This document shows positions 29,511-39,773 of a stretch of 64,000 nucleotides of DNA, piece after piece. Within the stretch, counting starts at the first letter, position 1; each line of letters starts with the position of its first letter. The stretch spans positions 15,758-79,757 of the forward strand of contig JARRNT010000006.1 of NCBI GenBank assembly GCA_037384645.1, written 5' to 3'. The notes under the pieces are model-generated. The model did not search any database. It was not told the DNA's origin and saw only the letters and a program-made list of their open reading frames with translations. Origin of the DNA: RI-92 sp037384645 (GTDB lineage: Bacteria > Pseudomonadota > Gammaproteobacteria > UBA6429 > Thiohalophilaceae). The position numbers were made by a program, and so were the translations under genes.

Positions 29511-29556
29511 TTTAGGGGCTGAGACTATGACAGCAACAGCAACAAAGGAGAGCGCC

Positions 29557-31568
29557 ATGCCTTCTCGTAGAGAGCTTGCCAATGCCATCCGTGCCTTGAG
29601 TATGGATGCGGTTCAAAAGGCGAATTCCGGACACCCGGGTGCGCCCATGGGCATGGCCGATATCGCCGAAGTTTTGTGGAATGATTACATGACACATAAC
29701 CCGGCCAACCCCCACTGGGCCGATCGCGATCGTTTCGTGTTGTCCAACGGTCATGGTTCCATGCTGATTTATTCCCTGCTGCACCTGACCGGGTATGATG
29801 TCAGCATTGACGACCTCAAGAACTTCCGTCAGCTGCACTCCAAGACCCCGGGTCACCCGGAATACGGCTATACCCCGGGCGTGGAGACCACCACCGGTCC
29901 GCTGGGTCAGGGCATTACCAACGCCGTGGGCATGGCCATCGCTGAAAAGGCCCTGGCGGGTCGTTTCAACCAGAAGGGTTTCGATATCGTCAATCACCAC
30001 ACCTGGGTATTCCTGGGTGACGGTTGCCTGATGGAAGGCATCTCTCACGAAGCCTGTTCCCTGGCCGGGACCCTGGGCCTGGGCAAGCTGATCGCGTTCT
30101 GGGACGACAACGGTATCTCCATTGACGGTCACGTTGAGGGCTGGTTTACCGACGATACGCCCAAGCGTTTTGAATCTTATGGTTGGCACGTGATCGCGGA
30201 CGTCGACGGTCACGATCCGGAAGCGCTGAAAAAAGCCATCGATATGGCCAAGGCCATGACCGACAAGCCGACCCTGATCTGCTGCAAGACCACCATCGGT
30301 TTCGGCTCGCCCAACAAGGCCGGTTCTCACGCCTGTCACGGTGCCCCGCTGGGCCAGGACGAGATCACGGTGCCCCGCTGGGCCAGGACGAGATCAACCT
30401 GACCAAGGCTGCTCTGGGTTGGGATCACGATGCCTTTGAGGTTCCGAAAAGTATCTATGCGGGCTGGAATGCGGCTGACAAGGGTGCCGCGGCCGAGAAG
30501 GCATGGAACGACAAGTTTGCCGAGTACAAGAAGGCCCACCCGGAACTGGCTGCCGAGTTCGAGCGCCGCATGTCCGGTGAACTGCCGGCCGACTGGGCCG
30601 AGAAATCGGCTGCCTTCATTGCCAAGGCCAATGCCGATGCCAAGAGCGATGCCACCCGCAAGGCTTCTCTGGGTTGCATCGAGGCCTATTCGCCGGCCGT
30701 ACCGGAGCTGTTCGGCGGTTCCGCTGACCTGGGCGGTTCCAACCTGACTGAGTGGTCCGGTTACAAGCCGATGATCAGCAATGAGGAAGCCAACTACGTG
30801 AACTACGGCGTACGCGAATTCGGCATGTCCGCCATCATGAACGGCCTGGCCCTGCATGGCGGTATCATCCCGTTCGGCGCGACCTTCCTGATGTTCTCCG
30901 AATATGCCCGTAACGCTTTGCGCATGGCGGCATTGATGAAAGTGCGTAGCATTTTTGTGTATACCCACGACTCCATCGGTCTGGGTGAAGACGGTCCGAC
31001 CCACCAGCCGATCGAGCAGATCCCGACCCTGCGTATGATTCCGAACATGGCAGTATGGCGTCCGTGTGACGGGGTGGAATCCGCCGTAGCCTGGGCTGCC
31101 GCGATTGAACGCAAAGAAGGTCCTTCCTCTTTGATCTTCTCCCGCCAGGGCCTGCCCCATCAGTCACGTAGCGAGGCGCAAATCGCCGATATCCGCAAGG
31201 GTGGATACGTGCTCAAGGATTGCGAAGGTACCCCGGAGATCATCATTATCGCGACCGGTTCGGAAGTCCAGCTGGCCATGGGTGCTGCAGAGCAACTGAG
31301 TGGCAAGAAGATCCGCGTCGTGTCCATGCCGTCTACCACTGAATTTGACCAGCAGGATGAAGCCTATCGTGAATCCGTGCTGCCGAGCAGTGTGACCAAG
31401 CGTGTTGCGGTGGAAGCGGCCGTGACCGATGGCTGGTACAAGTATGTTGGCCTCAATGGCAAGGTGATCGGCATCAATCGCTTTGGCGAATCCGCACCGG
31501 CGAATGAGCTGTTTGAAGAATTTGGCTTTACCGTGGATAACGTGGTGAAGGCCGTCGAATCACTTTAA
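29557..31568 (+). pseudogene. tkt: Transketolase, frameshifted by a 29-bp tandem duplication
   Basis: The two parts together encode a full transketolase (about 660 residues after repair), the thiamine-diphosphate enzyme of the Calvin and pentose phosphate pathways. The start [20 protein letters not shown] matches E. coli TktA and has an AAGGAG site 6 bp upstream; an ATG at 29527 is also possible. [10 protein letters not shown] (ThDP site) lies before the lesion; [13 protein letters not shown] and [16 protein letters not shown] lie after it. The frame is lost at about 30366, where 29 bp are repeated in tandem; removing one copy restores [23 protein letters not shown]. Everything else looks under selection, so this is a very recent mutation or an assembly or sequencing error. 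Confidence 0.9.
30337..30394. repeat. 29-bp perfect tandem duplication inside tkt
   Basis: Positions 30337-30365 and 30366-30394 are identical, starting CACGGTGCCCC and ending GGACGAGAT. Because 29 is not a multiple of three, the second copy throws tkt out of frame; no divergence has accumulated between the copies. Confidence 0.97.
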
Positions 31569-32488
<920 letters not shown>

Positions 32489-32507
32489 ATACGACGGAGT
32501 TGTTTAA

Positions 32508-32584
32508 GCAAAGGCCGCAGAGACGCAGAGTGCGCAGAGAAAAATCATTCTTTGCGTCCTCTGCGTCTTTGCGTACTCCGCGTT
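32508..32584. repeat. CGCAGAG-type inverted repeat, copy 3
   Basis: Left arm 32508-32539 holds GCAAAGG, CGCAGAG, CGCAGAG and CGCAGAG; right arm 32551-32584 has TTTGCG, CTCTGCG, CTTTGCG and CTCCGCG. It lies between gap and pgk, 20 bp after the gap stop. Confidence 0.85.
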
Positions 32585-32682
32585 AATATCCCGGTAGAAA
32601 AAATATACATATATGTATGTAAGAGACATCAGGAAAAGACCGCTTTTCCTTATTTTTCTTCAAGACTTTTAGGAGTATTCAC

Positions 32683-33864
32683 ATGTCTGTAATCAAGCTC
32701 ACAGATCTGGATCTGAAAGGCAAACGTGTTCTAATCCGTTGCGATCTGAACGTTCCTATCAAGGATGGTAAAGTCACTTCCGACGCACGCATCAAGGCCT
32801 CGATGCCAACCATCGAACACTGCCTCAAGGCTGGTGCCAAGGTCATGGTGATGTCACACCTGGGTCGTCCGGAAGAAGGCGTGTACGACGAAGCGGCATC
32901 ATTGAAGCCGGTTGCCGAGTATATGTCAGGTCTGATGGGCAAGGACGTTAAGCTGGTCAAGGATTACCTGGATACTGCCCCGAGCCTGAGCGAGGGTGAG
33001 CTCGCGATCCTGGAAAATGTTCGCTTTAACAAGGGCGAAAAGAAAAACACGGATGAGCTCGCCAAAAAATATGCCGCACTGTGTGACGTGTTCGTGATGG
33101 ATGCCTTCGGTACCGCCCACCGGGCCCAGGGTTCCACTCACGGTGTTGCCAAGTTTGCACCGGTCGCCTGTGCCGGTCTGTTGCTGACCGAGGAACTGGA
33201 GGCACTGAACAAGGCGTTGGCCGATCCAAAACGGCCGATGGTTGCTATTGTCGGCGGCTCCAAGGTATCAACCAAGCTGACCGTGCTCGAAGCCCTGTCT
33301 GAGAAGGTCGACCAGTTAGTGGTAGGCGGTGGTATTGCCAATACTTTCCTCGCAGCCACCGGCAAGAAGATCGGCAAGTCCCTGGCCGAAGCGGACCTGA
33401 TTCCGACTGCACAAGGCCTGATCGAGAAAATGCAAAAGCGCGGTGCCAACATTCCTATCGCGGTTGATGTGGTGGTCGGCAAGAAATTTGATGAAAACGA
33501 ACCCGCGGTACTCAAGGACGCCGGCGATGTGGCGGATGACGACATGATTTTCGACATCGGTCCCAAGAGTGCACAGGAACTGGTAGACATCATCATGAAG
33601 GCCGGTACCGTTGTATGGAACGGCCCGGTGGGCGTGTTCGAATTCGATCAGTTCGGTGAAGGTACCAAGAAGATTGCTGATGCCATCGCCAATACCAGCG
33701 CCTTTACCCTGGCCGGTGGCGGTGACACCATTGCGGCCATTCAGAAATACGATATCTACGACAAGGTCTCGTATATCTCCACTGCCGGTGGTGCATTCCT
33801 CGAGTATCTCGAAGGCAAGGTCCTGCCTGCCGTCGCCATTCTGGAAGAACGCGCCAAGGGTTAA
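32683..33864 (+). CDS. pgk: Phosphoglycerate kinase
   Basis: A 393-residue enzyme that interconverts 1,3-bisphosphoglycerate and 3-phosphoglycerate with ADP/ATP. Intact motifs are [14 protein letters not shown] at the start, [30 protein letters not shown] and the C-terminal [10 protein letters not shown]. It has a good AGGAG site. It lies in the tkt-gap-pgk-pyk-fba group serving Calvin cycle and glycolysis/gluconeogenesis. Confidence 0.98.
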   Translation: MSVIKLTDLDLKGKRVLIRCDLNVPIKDGKVTSDARIKASMPTIEHCLKAGAKVMVMSHLGRPEEGVYDEAASLKPVAEYMSGLMGKDVKLVKDYLDTAPSLSEGELAILENVRFNKGEKKNTDELAKKYAALCDVFVMDAFGTAHRAQGSTHGVAKFAPVACAGLLLTEELEALNKALADPKRPMVAIVGGSKVSTKLTVLEALSEKVDQLVVGGGIANTFLAATGKKIGKSLAEADLIPTAQGLIEKMQKRGANIPIAVDVVVGKKFDENEPAVLKDAGDVADDDMIFDIGPKSAQELVDIIMKAGTVVWNGPVGVFEFDQFGEGTKKIADAIANTSAFTLAGGGDTIAAIQKYDIYDKVSYISTAGGAFLEYLEGKVLPAVAILEERAKG

Positions 33865-33907
33865 TCCGGACATCTTTTAACAATTACCAACAAAGCAAAC
33901 GAGACCC

Positions 33908-35371
33908 ATGTTACGGAGAACCAAAATTATTGCGACCCTGGGACCGGCCACGGACGATCCCAAGATGCTCGACAAGATTCTCGAGGCCGGGGTGGACGTG
34001 GTACGCATCAACATGTCGCACGGCACTCACGAGGAACACATGGATCGTTGCGAGCGCATACGCAATCGCGCCCGTGCCCACGGTCGCCAGGTCGGTGTTC
34101 TGGCTGACCTGCAGGGTCCGAAGATTCGCATCGAGCGTTTCAAGAGCGGCAAGGTTGAACTCAGGGAAGGTGAGAGCTTTATCCTGGATACCGCGCTTGG
34201 TGTTGATGACGGTACGGCGGAACGCGTCGGGCTTTCCTACAAGGAGTTACCCGGTGATGTGAAGCGCGGTGACACCCTGTTGCTTGATGACGGTCGCATT
34301 ACCCTGTGGGTAAACGATACCAGCGATACGGAAGTCAATTGCCGTGTCGTCAATGGCGGTGAGCTCAGCGATCGCAAGGGCATCAATCGCCAGGGAGGCG
34401 GGCTCTCGGCGCCGGCCCTGACGGAAAAGGACCGCAATGACATCAAGCTGGCGGCCAGGATGCAGGTGGATTATCTGGCTGTCTCCTTTGTACGCCATGC
34501 CGAAGACGTGGAAGAGGCGCGTAAGCTGTTGCAGGATGCCGGCTGTGAATGCGGCATTGTTTCCAAGATCGAGCGCGCTGAGTGTCTTGACCTGGTGGAG
34601 TCTATCATCGATGCCTCCGATGCCATCATGATTGCACGCGGCGACCTCGGTGTGGAGATAGGCGATGCAGCGCTGCCACCGGTGCAAAAACGTTTGATCA
34701 GTATGGCGCGTAGCCGCAACCGGGCGGTGATTACCGCAACCCAGATGATGGAATCCATGATCCACAGTCATATCCCGACCCGGGCCGAGGTTTTCGACGT
34801 GGCCAATGCCGTGCTCGATGGCACCGATGCGGTGATGTTGTCGGCGGAAACCGCTTCCGGCAAATATCCGGATGGAGCCATTGCGGCCATGGACCGCATT
34901 TGTCGCGGCGCCGAAAACCAGCGCGAGGTCACCCATTCCGACCATCGTATTGATACAAGATTTGAGCGCATAGATGAGGCCATCGCCATGGCCACCATGT
35001 ATTCCGCCAACCACCTGCACGTCAAGGCGATTGCCGCCCTGACCGAATCGGGTTCCACGGTGTTATGGATGTCCCGGATCAGTTCGGGGATCCCTATCTA
35101 TGCCTTGACGGGTTCGGTGGAGACGCGTAGAAAAGTAACCCTTTACCGCGGCGTTTACCCGGTGAGTTTCGAGCCGACCAGCAAGGACCACGCAGAGGTG
35201 AACCGCGAGGCAGTGGATGAATTACTGCGCCGGGGAGCGGTGCGTGATGGGGACCTGGTGATTATCACCAAGGGCGACCTGATGGGCGTCATGGGTGGTA
35301 CAAATGCCATGAAGATTGTGCGTGTTGGAGAATTGCTCGACCCTAACGCCGTCACCGAGCAGACGCAGTAA
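33908..35371 (+). CDS. pyk: Pyruvate kinase
   Basis: A 487-residue pyruvate kinase (phosphoenolpyruvate + ADP to pyruvate + ATP). The N-terminal RRTKIIATLGPAT, ADLQGPKIRI, the active-site SKIERAE, MIARGDLGVEIG and ITATQMMESMI are all intact, and a C-terminal regulatory domain is present. It starts 43 bp after pgk. Its place between pgk and fba is common in autotrophic gammaproteobacteria. Confidence 0.97.
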   Translation: MLRRTKIIATLGPATDDPKMLDKILEAGVDVVRINMSHGTHEEHMDRCERIRNRARAHGRQVGVLADLQGPKIRIERFKSGKVELREGESFILDTALGVDDGTAERVGLSYKELPGDVKRGDTLLLDDGRITLWVNDTSDTEVNCRVVNGGELSDRKGINRQGGGLSAPALTEKDRNDIKLAARMQVDYLAVSFVRHAEDVEEARKLLQDAGCECGIVSKIERAECLDLVESIIDASDAIMIARGDLGVEIGDAALPPVQKRLISMARSRNRAVITATQMMESMIHSHIPTRAEVFDVANAVLDGTDAVMLSAETASGKYPDGAIAAMDRICRGAENQREVTHSDHRIDTRFERIDEAIAMATMYSANHLHVKAIAALTESGSTVLWMSRISSGIPIYALTGSVETRRKVTLYRGVYPVSFEPTSKDHAEVNREAVDELLRRGAVRDGDLVIITKGDLMGVMGGTNAMKIVRVGELLDPNAVTEQTQ

Positions 35372-35427
35372 ACGGCATATAATTTGGATTAGTCAGTTTC
35401 TTATCTACATTTTAGAAGGAGGACCAA

Positions 35428-36501
35428 ATGGCCCTGATTACTTTGAGACAATTACTGGACCATGCCGCCGAGCATAGCTATGGCATGCCGGCGTTCAACG
35501 TCAACAATATGGAACAAATCCACGCCATCATGCAGGCAGCAGATGAGGTTAACAGCCCGGTAATCCTGCAGGGTTCTGCCGGTGCCCGTTCCTATGCCGG
35601 CGAGCCGTTCCTGCGCCACCTGGTTACTGCCGCCACCGAGATGTATCCACATATTCCTATCGTGATGCACCAGGACCATGGCGCAGCGCCGGGTGTTTGC
35701 CTGCGTTCTATCCAGTCCGGCTTCACTTCCGTGATGATGGACGGTTCCCTGATGGAAGACATGAAGACGCCGTCTTCTTATGAATACAATGTCGACGTCA
35801 CTGCCAAGGTCGCTGAAATGGCGCACTCTTGCGGCGTGTCCGTGGAAGGCGAACTGGGTTGCCTGGGTTCTCTCGAAACCGGCAAAATGGGCGAGGAAGA
35901 CGGCCACGGTGCCGAGGGCGAGCTGGATCATTCCATGCTGCTGACTGACCCGGAAGAGGCAGCAGATTTCGTGACCAAGACCGGTGTTGACGCCCTGGCC
36001 ATCGCCATTGGTACTTCCCATGGTGCTTACAAGTTCACGACCGCGCCGACCGGCAAGATCCTGCGCATCGACCGCGTCAAGGAAATCCACCAGCGCATCC
36101 CGAATGTGCACCTGGTCATGCATGGTTCCTCTTCCGTGCCGCAGGACTGGCTGGAAATCATCAATAACTTCGGCGGCGACATGGGCCAGACCTATGGTGT
36201 ACCCGTAGAAGAAATCGTGGAAGGCATCAAGAACGGCGTGCGCAAGGTCAATATCGATACTGACCTGCGCATGGCCTCTACCGGTGCCGTCCGCAAACAC
36301 CTGCATGACAATCCAGCCAACTTTGACCCACGCAAGTTCCTCAAAGAGGCCACCAAGGCCATGCGTGGGATCTGTAAGGCCCGTTTTGAAGCATTTGGCT
36401 GTGCCGGCATGGCCGACAAGATCAAGCCGATCAACCTGGAAGACATGGTCAAGCGCTATGCTTCCGGTGAACTCAATGTGAAGGTAGTCAAAGCTGCTTA
36501 A
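35428..36501 (+). CDS. fba: Class II fructose-bisphosphate aldolase
   Basis: A 357-residue zinc-dependent aldolase of the Calvin-cycle subtype. [11 protein letters not shown] and the metal-binding [13 protein letters not shown] lie near the start, with [14 protein letters not shown] centrally, and GSSSVPQDW and [11 protein letters not shown] near the end. It would make fructose-1,6- and sedoheptulose-1,7-bisphosphates. A strong AGAAGGAGG ribosome site precedes the ATG, and a terminator follows, closing the carbon operon. Confidence 0.98.
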   Translation: MALITLRQLLDHAAEHSYGMPAFNVNNMEQIHAIMQAADEVNSPVILQGSAGARSYAGEPFLRHLVTAATEMYPHIPIVMHQDHGAAPGVCLRSIQSGFTSVMMDGSLMEDMKTPSSYEYNVDVTAKVAEMAHSCGVSVEGELGCLGSLETGKMGEEDGHGAEGELDHSMLLTDPEEAADFVTKTGVDALAIAIGTSHGAYKFTTAPTGKILRIDRVKEIHQRIPNVHLVMHGSSSVPQDWLEIINNFGGDMGQTYGVPVEEIVEGIKNGVRKVNIDTDLRMASTGAVRKHLHDNPANFDPRKFLKEATKAMRGICKARFEAFGCAGMADKIKPINLEDMVKRYASGELNVKVVKAA

Positions 36502-36526
36502 TCACTGAGTATTTAGTTCTAGCTAG

Positions 36527-36557
36527 AACGGGTCCCCTAGGGGACCCGTTTATTTTT
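36527..36557 (+). terminator. Intrinsic terminator after fba
   Basis: A perfect 12-bp palindromic stem AACGGGTCCCCT / AGGGGACCCGTT is followed by TATTTTT. It ends the tkt-to-fba unit. Confidence 0.93.
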
Positions 36558-36693
36558 AACCTGTTGTTTTTGTGTGTCGATAAAATAATCACTTCGATAA
36601 TGTCGCTGTCTGGACAGGTGTGCAATGGCCAAAGCCCGTGATTCCTATCTCCTTGCTCAGGTAATTACCGCAAAATTTCAGGGCGCTAAGCTC

Positions 36694-37425
36694 ATGCGCC
36701 AGCGCATATTCTGGATCGTCGTCTGTTATGCCTTAGCCATGGCGAATGCCTCGGCAAACATTAATACGCCCATGGTGAGAAGCAAAAGCTTGTTAACCCA
36801 CATTCCGGTTGCAACCGTGGGGTATCGCGCGCCCTGGTTAAAGCATCTGCGTGAACAGGCGCGACGTGCCACCCGAGAGGATGAGCACTACCTGGCGAAT
36901 CTTTATTGGCGGATTCTGGCCAGGAACGGGGATCGCGAAGCCGCATTTCGCCTTGGTGTGTATTATGATCAACATGGTCACACCGACGCGGATGCCCGGC
37001 GTGCAGTGTATTGGTACCGTCAGGCAGCGGTGGCGGGAGAGATACACGCCCAGCACAATCTGGGGGTTGCCTACGCAAATGGCAAAGGCGTGGCGATGAA
37101 TATGCGACATGCCGTCAAGTGGTGGACGCGCGCTGCACGCCTGGGTAATCCCGATTCCCAATATAACCTCGGCATTATCTATGCCCAGGGCGAGTTTGGA
37201 ATCAAACGCAATATAGCCCTGGCAAAACACTGGTGGCATGAGGCTGCTCAACATGGCGATGCCATGGCGCAATTCAACCTGGGGGCGCTGTATGTAAACA
37301 GTGGAATTCATGATTACTGCGCGGCAACGCGCTGGTGGCACAAGGCTGCCAGGCAAGGTGTGGAACAGGCGGTACTGGCCTTGCGTGCGATCAGGTTGCG
37401 AACAGATTATAAATCGTGTGAGTAA
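36694..37425 (+). CDS. Exported Sel1-repeat protein
   Basis: Using the internal ATG gives 243 residues starting with a signal peptide (MRQRIFWIVVCYALAMANASA), which is why I prefer it to the open start at 36625. Four Sel1-like repeats follow, each with the A..LG..Y..G.GV pattern ending in A..WW..AA..G (for example HNLGVAYANGKGV and YNLGIIYAQGEFG). Such repeats form helical protein-binding solenoids. The partner is unknown; the neighbouring rhodanese is also exported. Confidence 0.82.
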   Translation: MRQRIFWIVVCYALAMANASANINTPMVRSKSLLTHIPVATVGYRAPWLKHLREQARRATREDEHYLANLYWRILARNGDREAAFRLGVYYDQHGHTDADARRAVYWYRQAAVAGEIHAQHNLGVAYANGKGVAMNMRHAVKWWTRAARLGNPDSQYNLGIIYAQGEFGIKRNIALAKHWWHEAAQHGDAMAQFNLGALYVNSGIHDYCAATRWWHKAARQGVEQAVLALRAIRLRTDYKSCE

Positions 37426-37481
37426 AAGCGCTTTTTAAACTCACGCAGGTTACCCGTTTAGTGAAATCATAAGGTGATAAA

Positions 37482-38294
37482 ATGCTGATACAACGATTCT
37501 CAATGTTATTTGCTCTGATGACGTTTTCGCTGTTGGCACAGGCGGCTGCAAATGATGAGTTCCCCAATCGCAAGCTTTTCCCGGCCGTACCGGTAATTTC
37601 CATTGACCAGCTATACAAACAGATGGACAAGGTCATTATTGTCGATGTGCGCTCCAAGTACGAATACGACACCATTAATATTGTAAAGGCGGTAAATATT
37701 CCGGTCCTGGAACCGAATTTTATTGATCGCATGCGTCAATTGCGCAAGCAAAACCCCAATACGGAAATTGTTGCCTATTGTAATGGCAAGACCTGCAAGA
37801 AGTCCTATAAAGCGGTGCAAAAGTGTCGTAATGCCGGGATTCCGAATATCGTTGCCTACGACCAGGGGATTTTCGATTGGGCAAAGAAATACCCGCAGAC
37901 TGCACAGTTGCTGGGTAAATCGCCGGTCAATTTGCGTAAACTGATCAGCAAGCAGGATTTACAGAAACACATGATTAGCGTTGAGCAGTTTGACCGACTG
38001 GCAGCGCGCAATGATGTGATTGTCCTGGATATCCGCGAACCACTGCAACGCGAAGGTGTGTCCCTGTTTCCGGGAATCGATAAGCAGGCAGATATGGACG
38101 ATAAAAGACTGCTCAACAAGTATATTGATGATGCGCTGCGCAATAATAAAGCATTGCTGGTATACGATGGAGTTGGCAAACAGGTCGAGTGGCTGATGTA
38201 TTACCTGGAAGATAAAGGGCTAAAGCAATATGCCTTTATGCAGGGTGGTGCCCGGGCATATTACAATGCCCTGCGCAAAAAGTTTCTGCAATAA
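37482..38294 (+). CDS. Periplasmic double rhodanese-like protein
   Basis: A 270-residue protein with a signal peptide (about residues 1-23) and two rhodanese-like domains. The first has VDVRSKYEYD and an active-site loop CNGKTC (Cys100, Cys105). The second has LDIREPLQREG but YDGVGKQ where the cysteine should be, so it is probably non-catalytic. Rhodaneses carry sulfane sulfur on cysteine; a periplasmic one fits a sulfur-oxidising lifestyle, but the partner is unknown. The hairpin at 38316 terminates it. Confidence 0.85.
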   Translation: MLIQRFSMLFALMTFSLLAQAAANDEFPNRKLFPAVPVISIDQLYKQMDKVIIVDVRSKYEYDTINIVKAVNIPVLEPNFIDRMRQLRKQNPNTEIVAYCNGKTCKKSYKAVQKCRNAGIPNIVAYDQGIFDWAKKYPQTAQLLGKSPVNLRKLISKQDLQKHMISVEQFDRLAARNDVIVLDIREPLQREGVSLFPGIDKQADMDDKRLLNKYIDDALRNNKALLVYDGVGKQVEWLMYYLEDKGLKQYAFMQGGARAYYNALRKKFLQ

Positions 38295-38315
38295 CTGCTT
38301 AGCGCCAGGCAGGGT

Positions 38316-38342
38316 AAAAAGGCCGTCTATGACGGCCTTTTT
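38316..38342. terminator. Bidirectional terminator between convergent genes
   Basis: The stem GGCCGTC / GACGGCC with a TAT loop is flanked by A5 on the left and T5 on the right, so it can work in both directions. The stop codon of the minus-strand neighbour lies within the hairpin. Confidence 0.9.
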
Positions 38343-38731
38343 ATTTGTGTGACCTGATTTTCTGTCGCATCAGTGGCTGCATTAAGCCGCTCACCGAGGA
38401 TGAGGTGCATCGCTTCGATGACCTTGTCGATAATAATCAGGGCGTGGGTATGATAGGTGCGACGCTCGCAACTTATCGGTTCATGCAGGTTTGTGCGATC
38501 TCCGGTCTGAAAGTCGAGCCAGGCCAGTACCGGGATGTCATTGAGCGAGCGGTCGACGACGATCCATGCGTCGCTTTCGAGGATGAGATCAAGGGTGCGT
38601 AGTCGGGGTAACTCGAAACGCAGGGGATTGCCCAGACGCTTGAGGGCGATCTGCACCAGATTATAGTCGGCCGCCGGCACAGTGCCGAGACGGATTTCGA
38701 AAACAGGTAGATCGTCAAGTCTTGATCGCAT
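38327..38731 (-). CDS. Hypothetical protein, about 134 residues
   Basis: I do not recognise this family. From the internal ATG (MRSRLDDLP) it has no signal peptide or membrane segment, and is mixed alpha/beta in appearance, with LRTLDLILESDAWIVVDRS in the middle and IIIDKVIEAMHLILGERL near the end. Its frame is open further upstream to a TTG at 38788. The upper part of its sequence looks protein-like, but I see no clear ribosome site. Start is good to within a codon. Confidence 0.5.
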   Translation of the reverse strand: MRSRLDDLPVFEIRLGTVPAADYNLVQIALKRLGNPLRFELPRLRTLDLILESDAWIVVDRSLNDIPVLAWLDFQTGDRTNLHEPISCERRTYHTHALIIIDKVIEAMHLILGERLNAATDATENQVTQIKRPS

Positions 38732-38794
38732 CACAATGAACGTTGTTAATCTGTAATGACAATATAGATAAGACCGGCGAGAAAACAAAGGGTT

Positions 38795-39109
38795 TCAGGT
38801 CTCATCTCTGAGTTCCTCGTCCGGGTCCCAGCCGGCGGCTCTGGCCCGGGCCATGGCCTCCTTCTGGATCCGGTAAAATTTTTCCTGTAAATCCGGTGGC
38901 AGGTTTGAAACCAGGAAACCATATTTTTCCCATTCAGCATTGACTCTGCGCCACAGGTCTTCCAGGCCCTGGATTAACCAGCCCTCACAGGTCTCGGTTT
39001 CGGGGATCAAACCAAAGACCCAGGCATCGCGCACGATCCTGCCTGATTCAGTCATGCCGCCATGGGTATCGTTATAGATACCCACATATGTTTTCTTATT
39101 GGTTCTCAA
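38795..39109 (-). CDS. Conserved-looking hypothetical protein, 104 residues
   Basis: A small soluble, acidic protein (ending AAGWDPDEELRDET) with several Trp and Gly, including TYVGIYNDTHGGM near the start and EGWLIQGLEDLWRRV centrally. I do not know its family. Its ATG overlaps the stop of the UPF0114 gene by 4 bp, which strongly suggests that the two are translated together and supports it being real. Confidence 0.72.
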   Translation of the reverse strand: MRTNKKTYVGIYNDTHGGMTESGRIVRDAWVFGLIPETETCEGWLIQGLEDLWRRVNAEWEKYGFLVSNLPPDLQEKFYRIQKEAMARARAAGWDPDEELRDET

Positions 39110-39714
39110 TGATCTGCCTCCGCTTTGCCATGTGCATCGAGCAATGTCTTGGTCATGATCCTGTCAGTATATGCCATGGCGATGGCAGAGATGATAAAGG
39201 TCAGGTGAATTAACACCTGCCACTTTACCGAGACCTGGTTGGCTGCAATGAGCTGCTCTGCCAGGGCCGCACTGGTCCCGGCCGGAATGTGGATCGCGCC
39301 GACATTGATGAAGGTCTTGAGCAGGTGTACCGAAGATATCCCGACCAGCGCCATGGACAGCTTGATTTTCATGGTGGCGGCATTCACGTGCGACAGCCAT
39401 TCCGGCTGGTCAGGGTGTTCGCGTAAATTCAGACGCGAGACGAAGGTTTCATAGCCTCCGATGATCACCATGATCAGGAGGTTGGCGATCATGACCACGT
39501 CAATCAGGCCAAGCACGATGAGCATGATCCCGGATTCGCCGATCTTGTGGACACCAACCACCAGGTGATACAGCTCGAGCATGAAGTGATAGACATATAC
39601 CCCCTGGGCCACAATCAGTCCCAGATAAAGTGGTGCCTGTAACCACCGACTCCAGAAAATCAGTTGTGACATCGTGCCCAGTGAAGTTTGTCTTACTGCT
39701 GCTTTGTTTGTCAT
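39106..39714 (-). CDS. UPF0114 (YqhA) family membrane protein
   Basis: A 202-residue protein with about four predicted membrane segments. The stretch VMIANLLIMVIIGGYETFVSR and a following IKLSMALVGISSVHLLKTFI identify the UPF0114/TIGR00645 family. Its function is unknown; it has been suggested to be ion-channel-like from its fold. It is coupled to the 104-residue hypothetical gene and lies beside the SulP transporter gene. Confidence 0.9.
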   Translation of the reverse strand: MTNKAAVRQTSLGTMSQLIFWSRWLQAPLYLGLIVAQGVYVYHFMLELYHLVVGVHKIGESGIMLIVLGLIDVVMIANLLIMVIIGGYETFVSRLNLREHPDQPEWLSHVNAATMKIKLSMALVGISSVHLLKTFINVGAIHIPAGTSAALAEQLIAANQVSVKWQVLIHLTFIISAIAMAYTDRIMTKTLLDAHGKAEADH

Positions 39715-39773
39715 GGGTACCCGTTTATCAGTAAATGTAATATTTAATTGCTAATGTTTTGCCAGAACATTTG

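Noticed and set aside
29512..30339. 275-residue ORF antisense to tkt
   Set aside because: It mirrors transketolase codons, has low-complexity composition and no ribosome site; tkt on the plus strand is certain.
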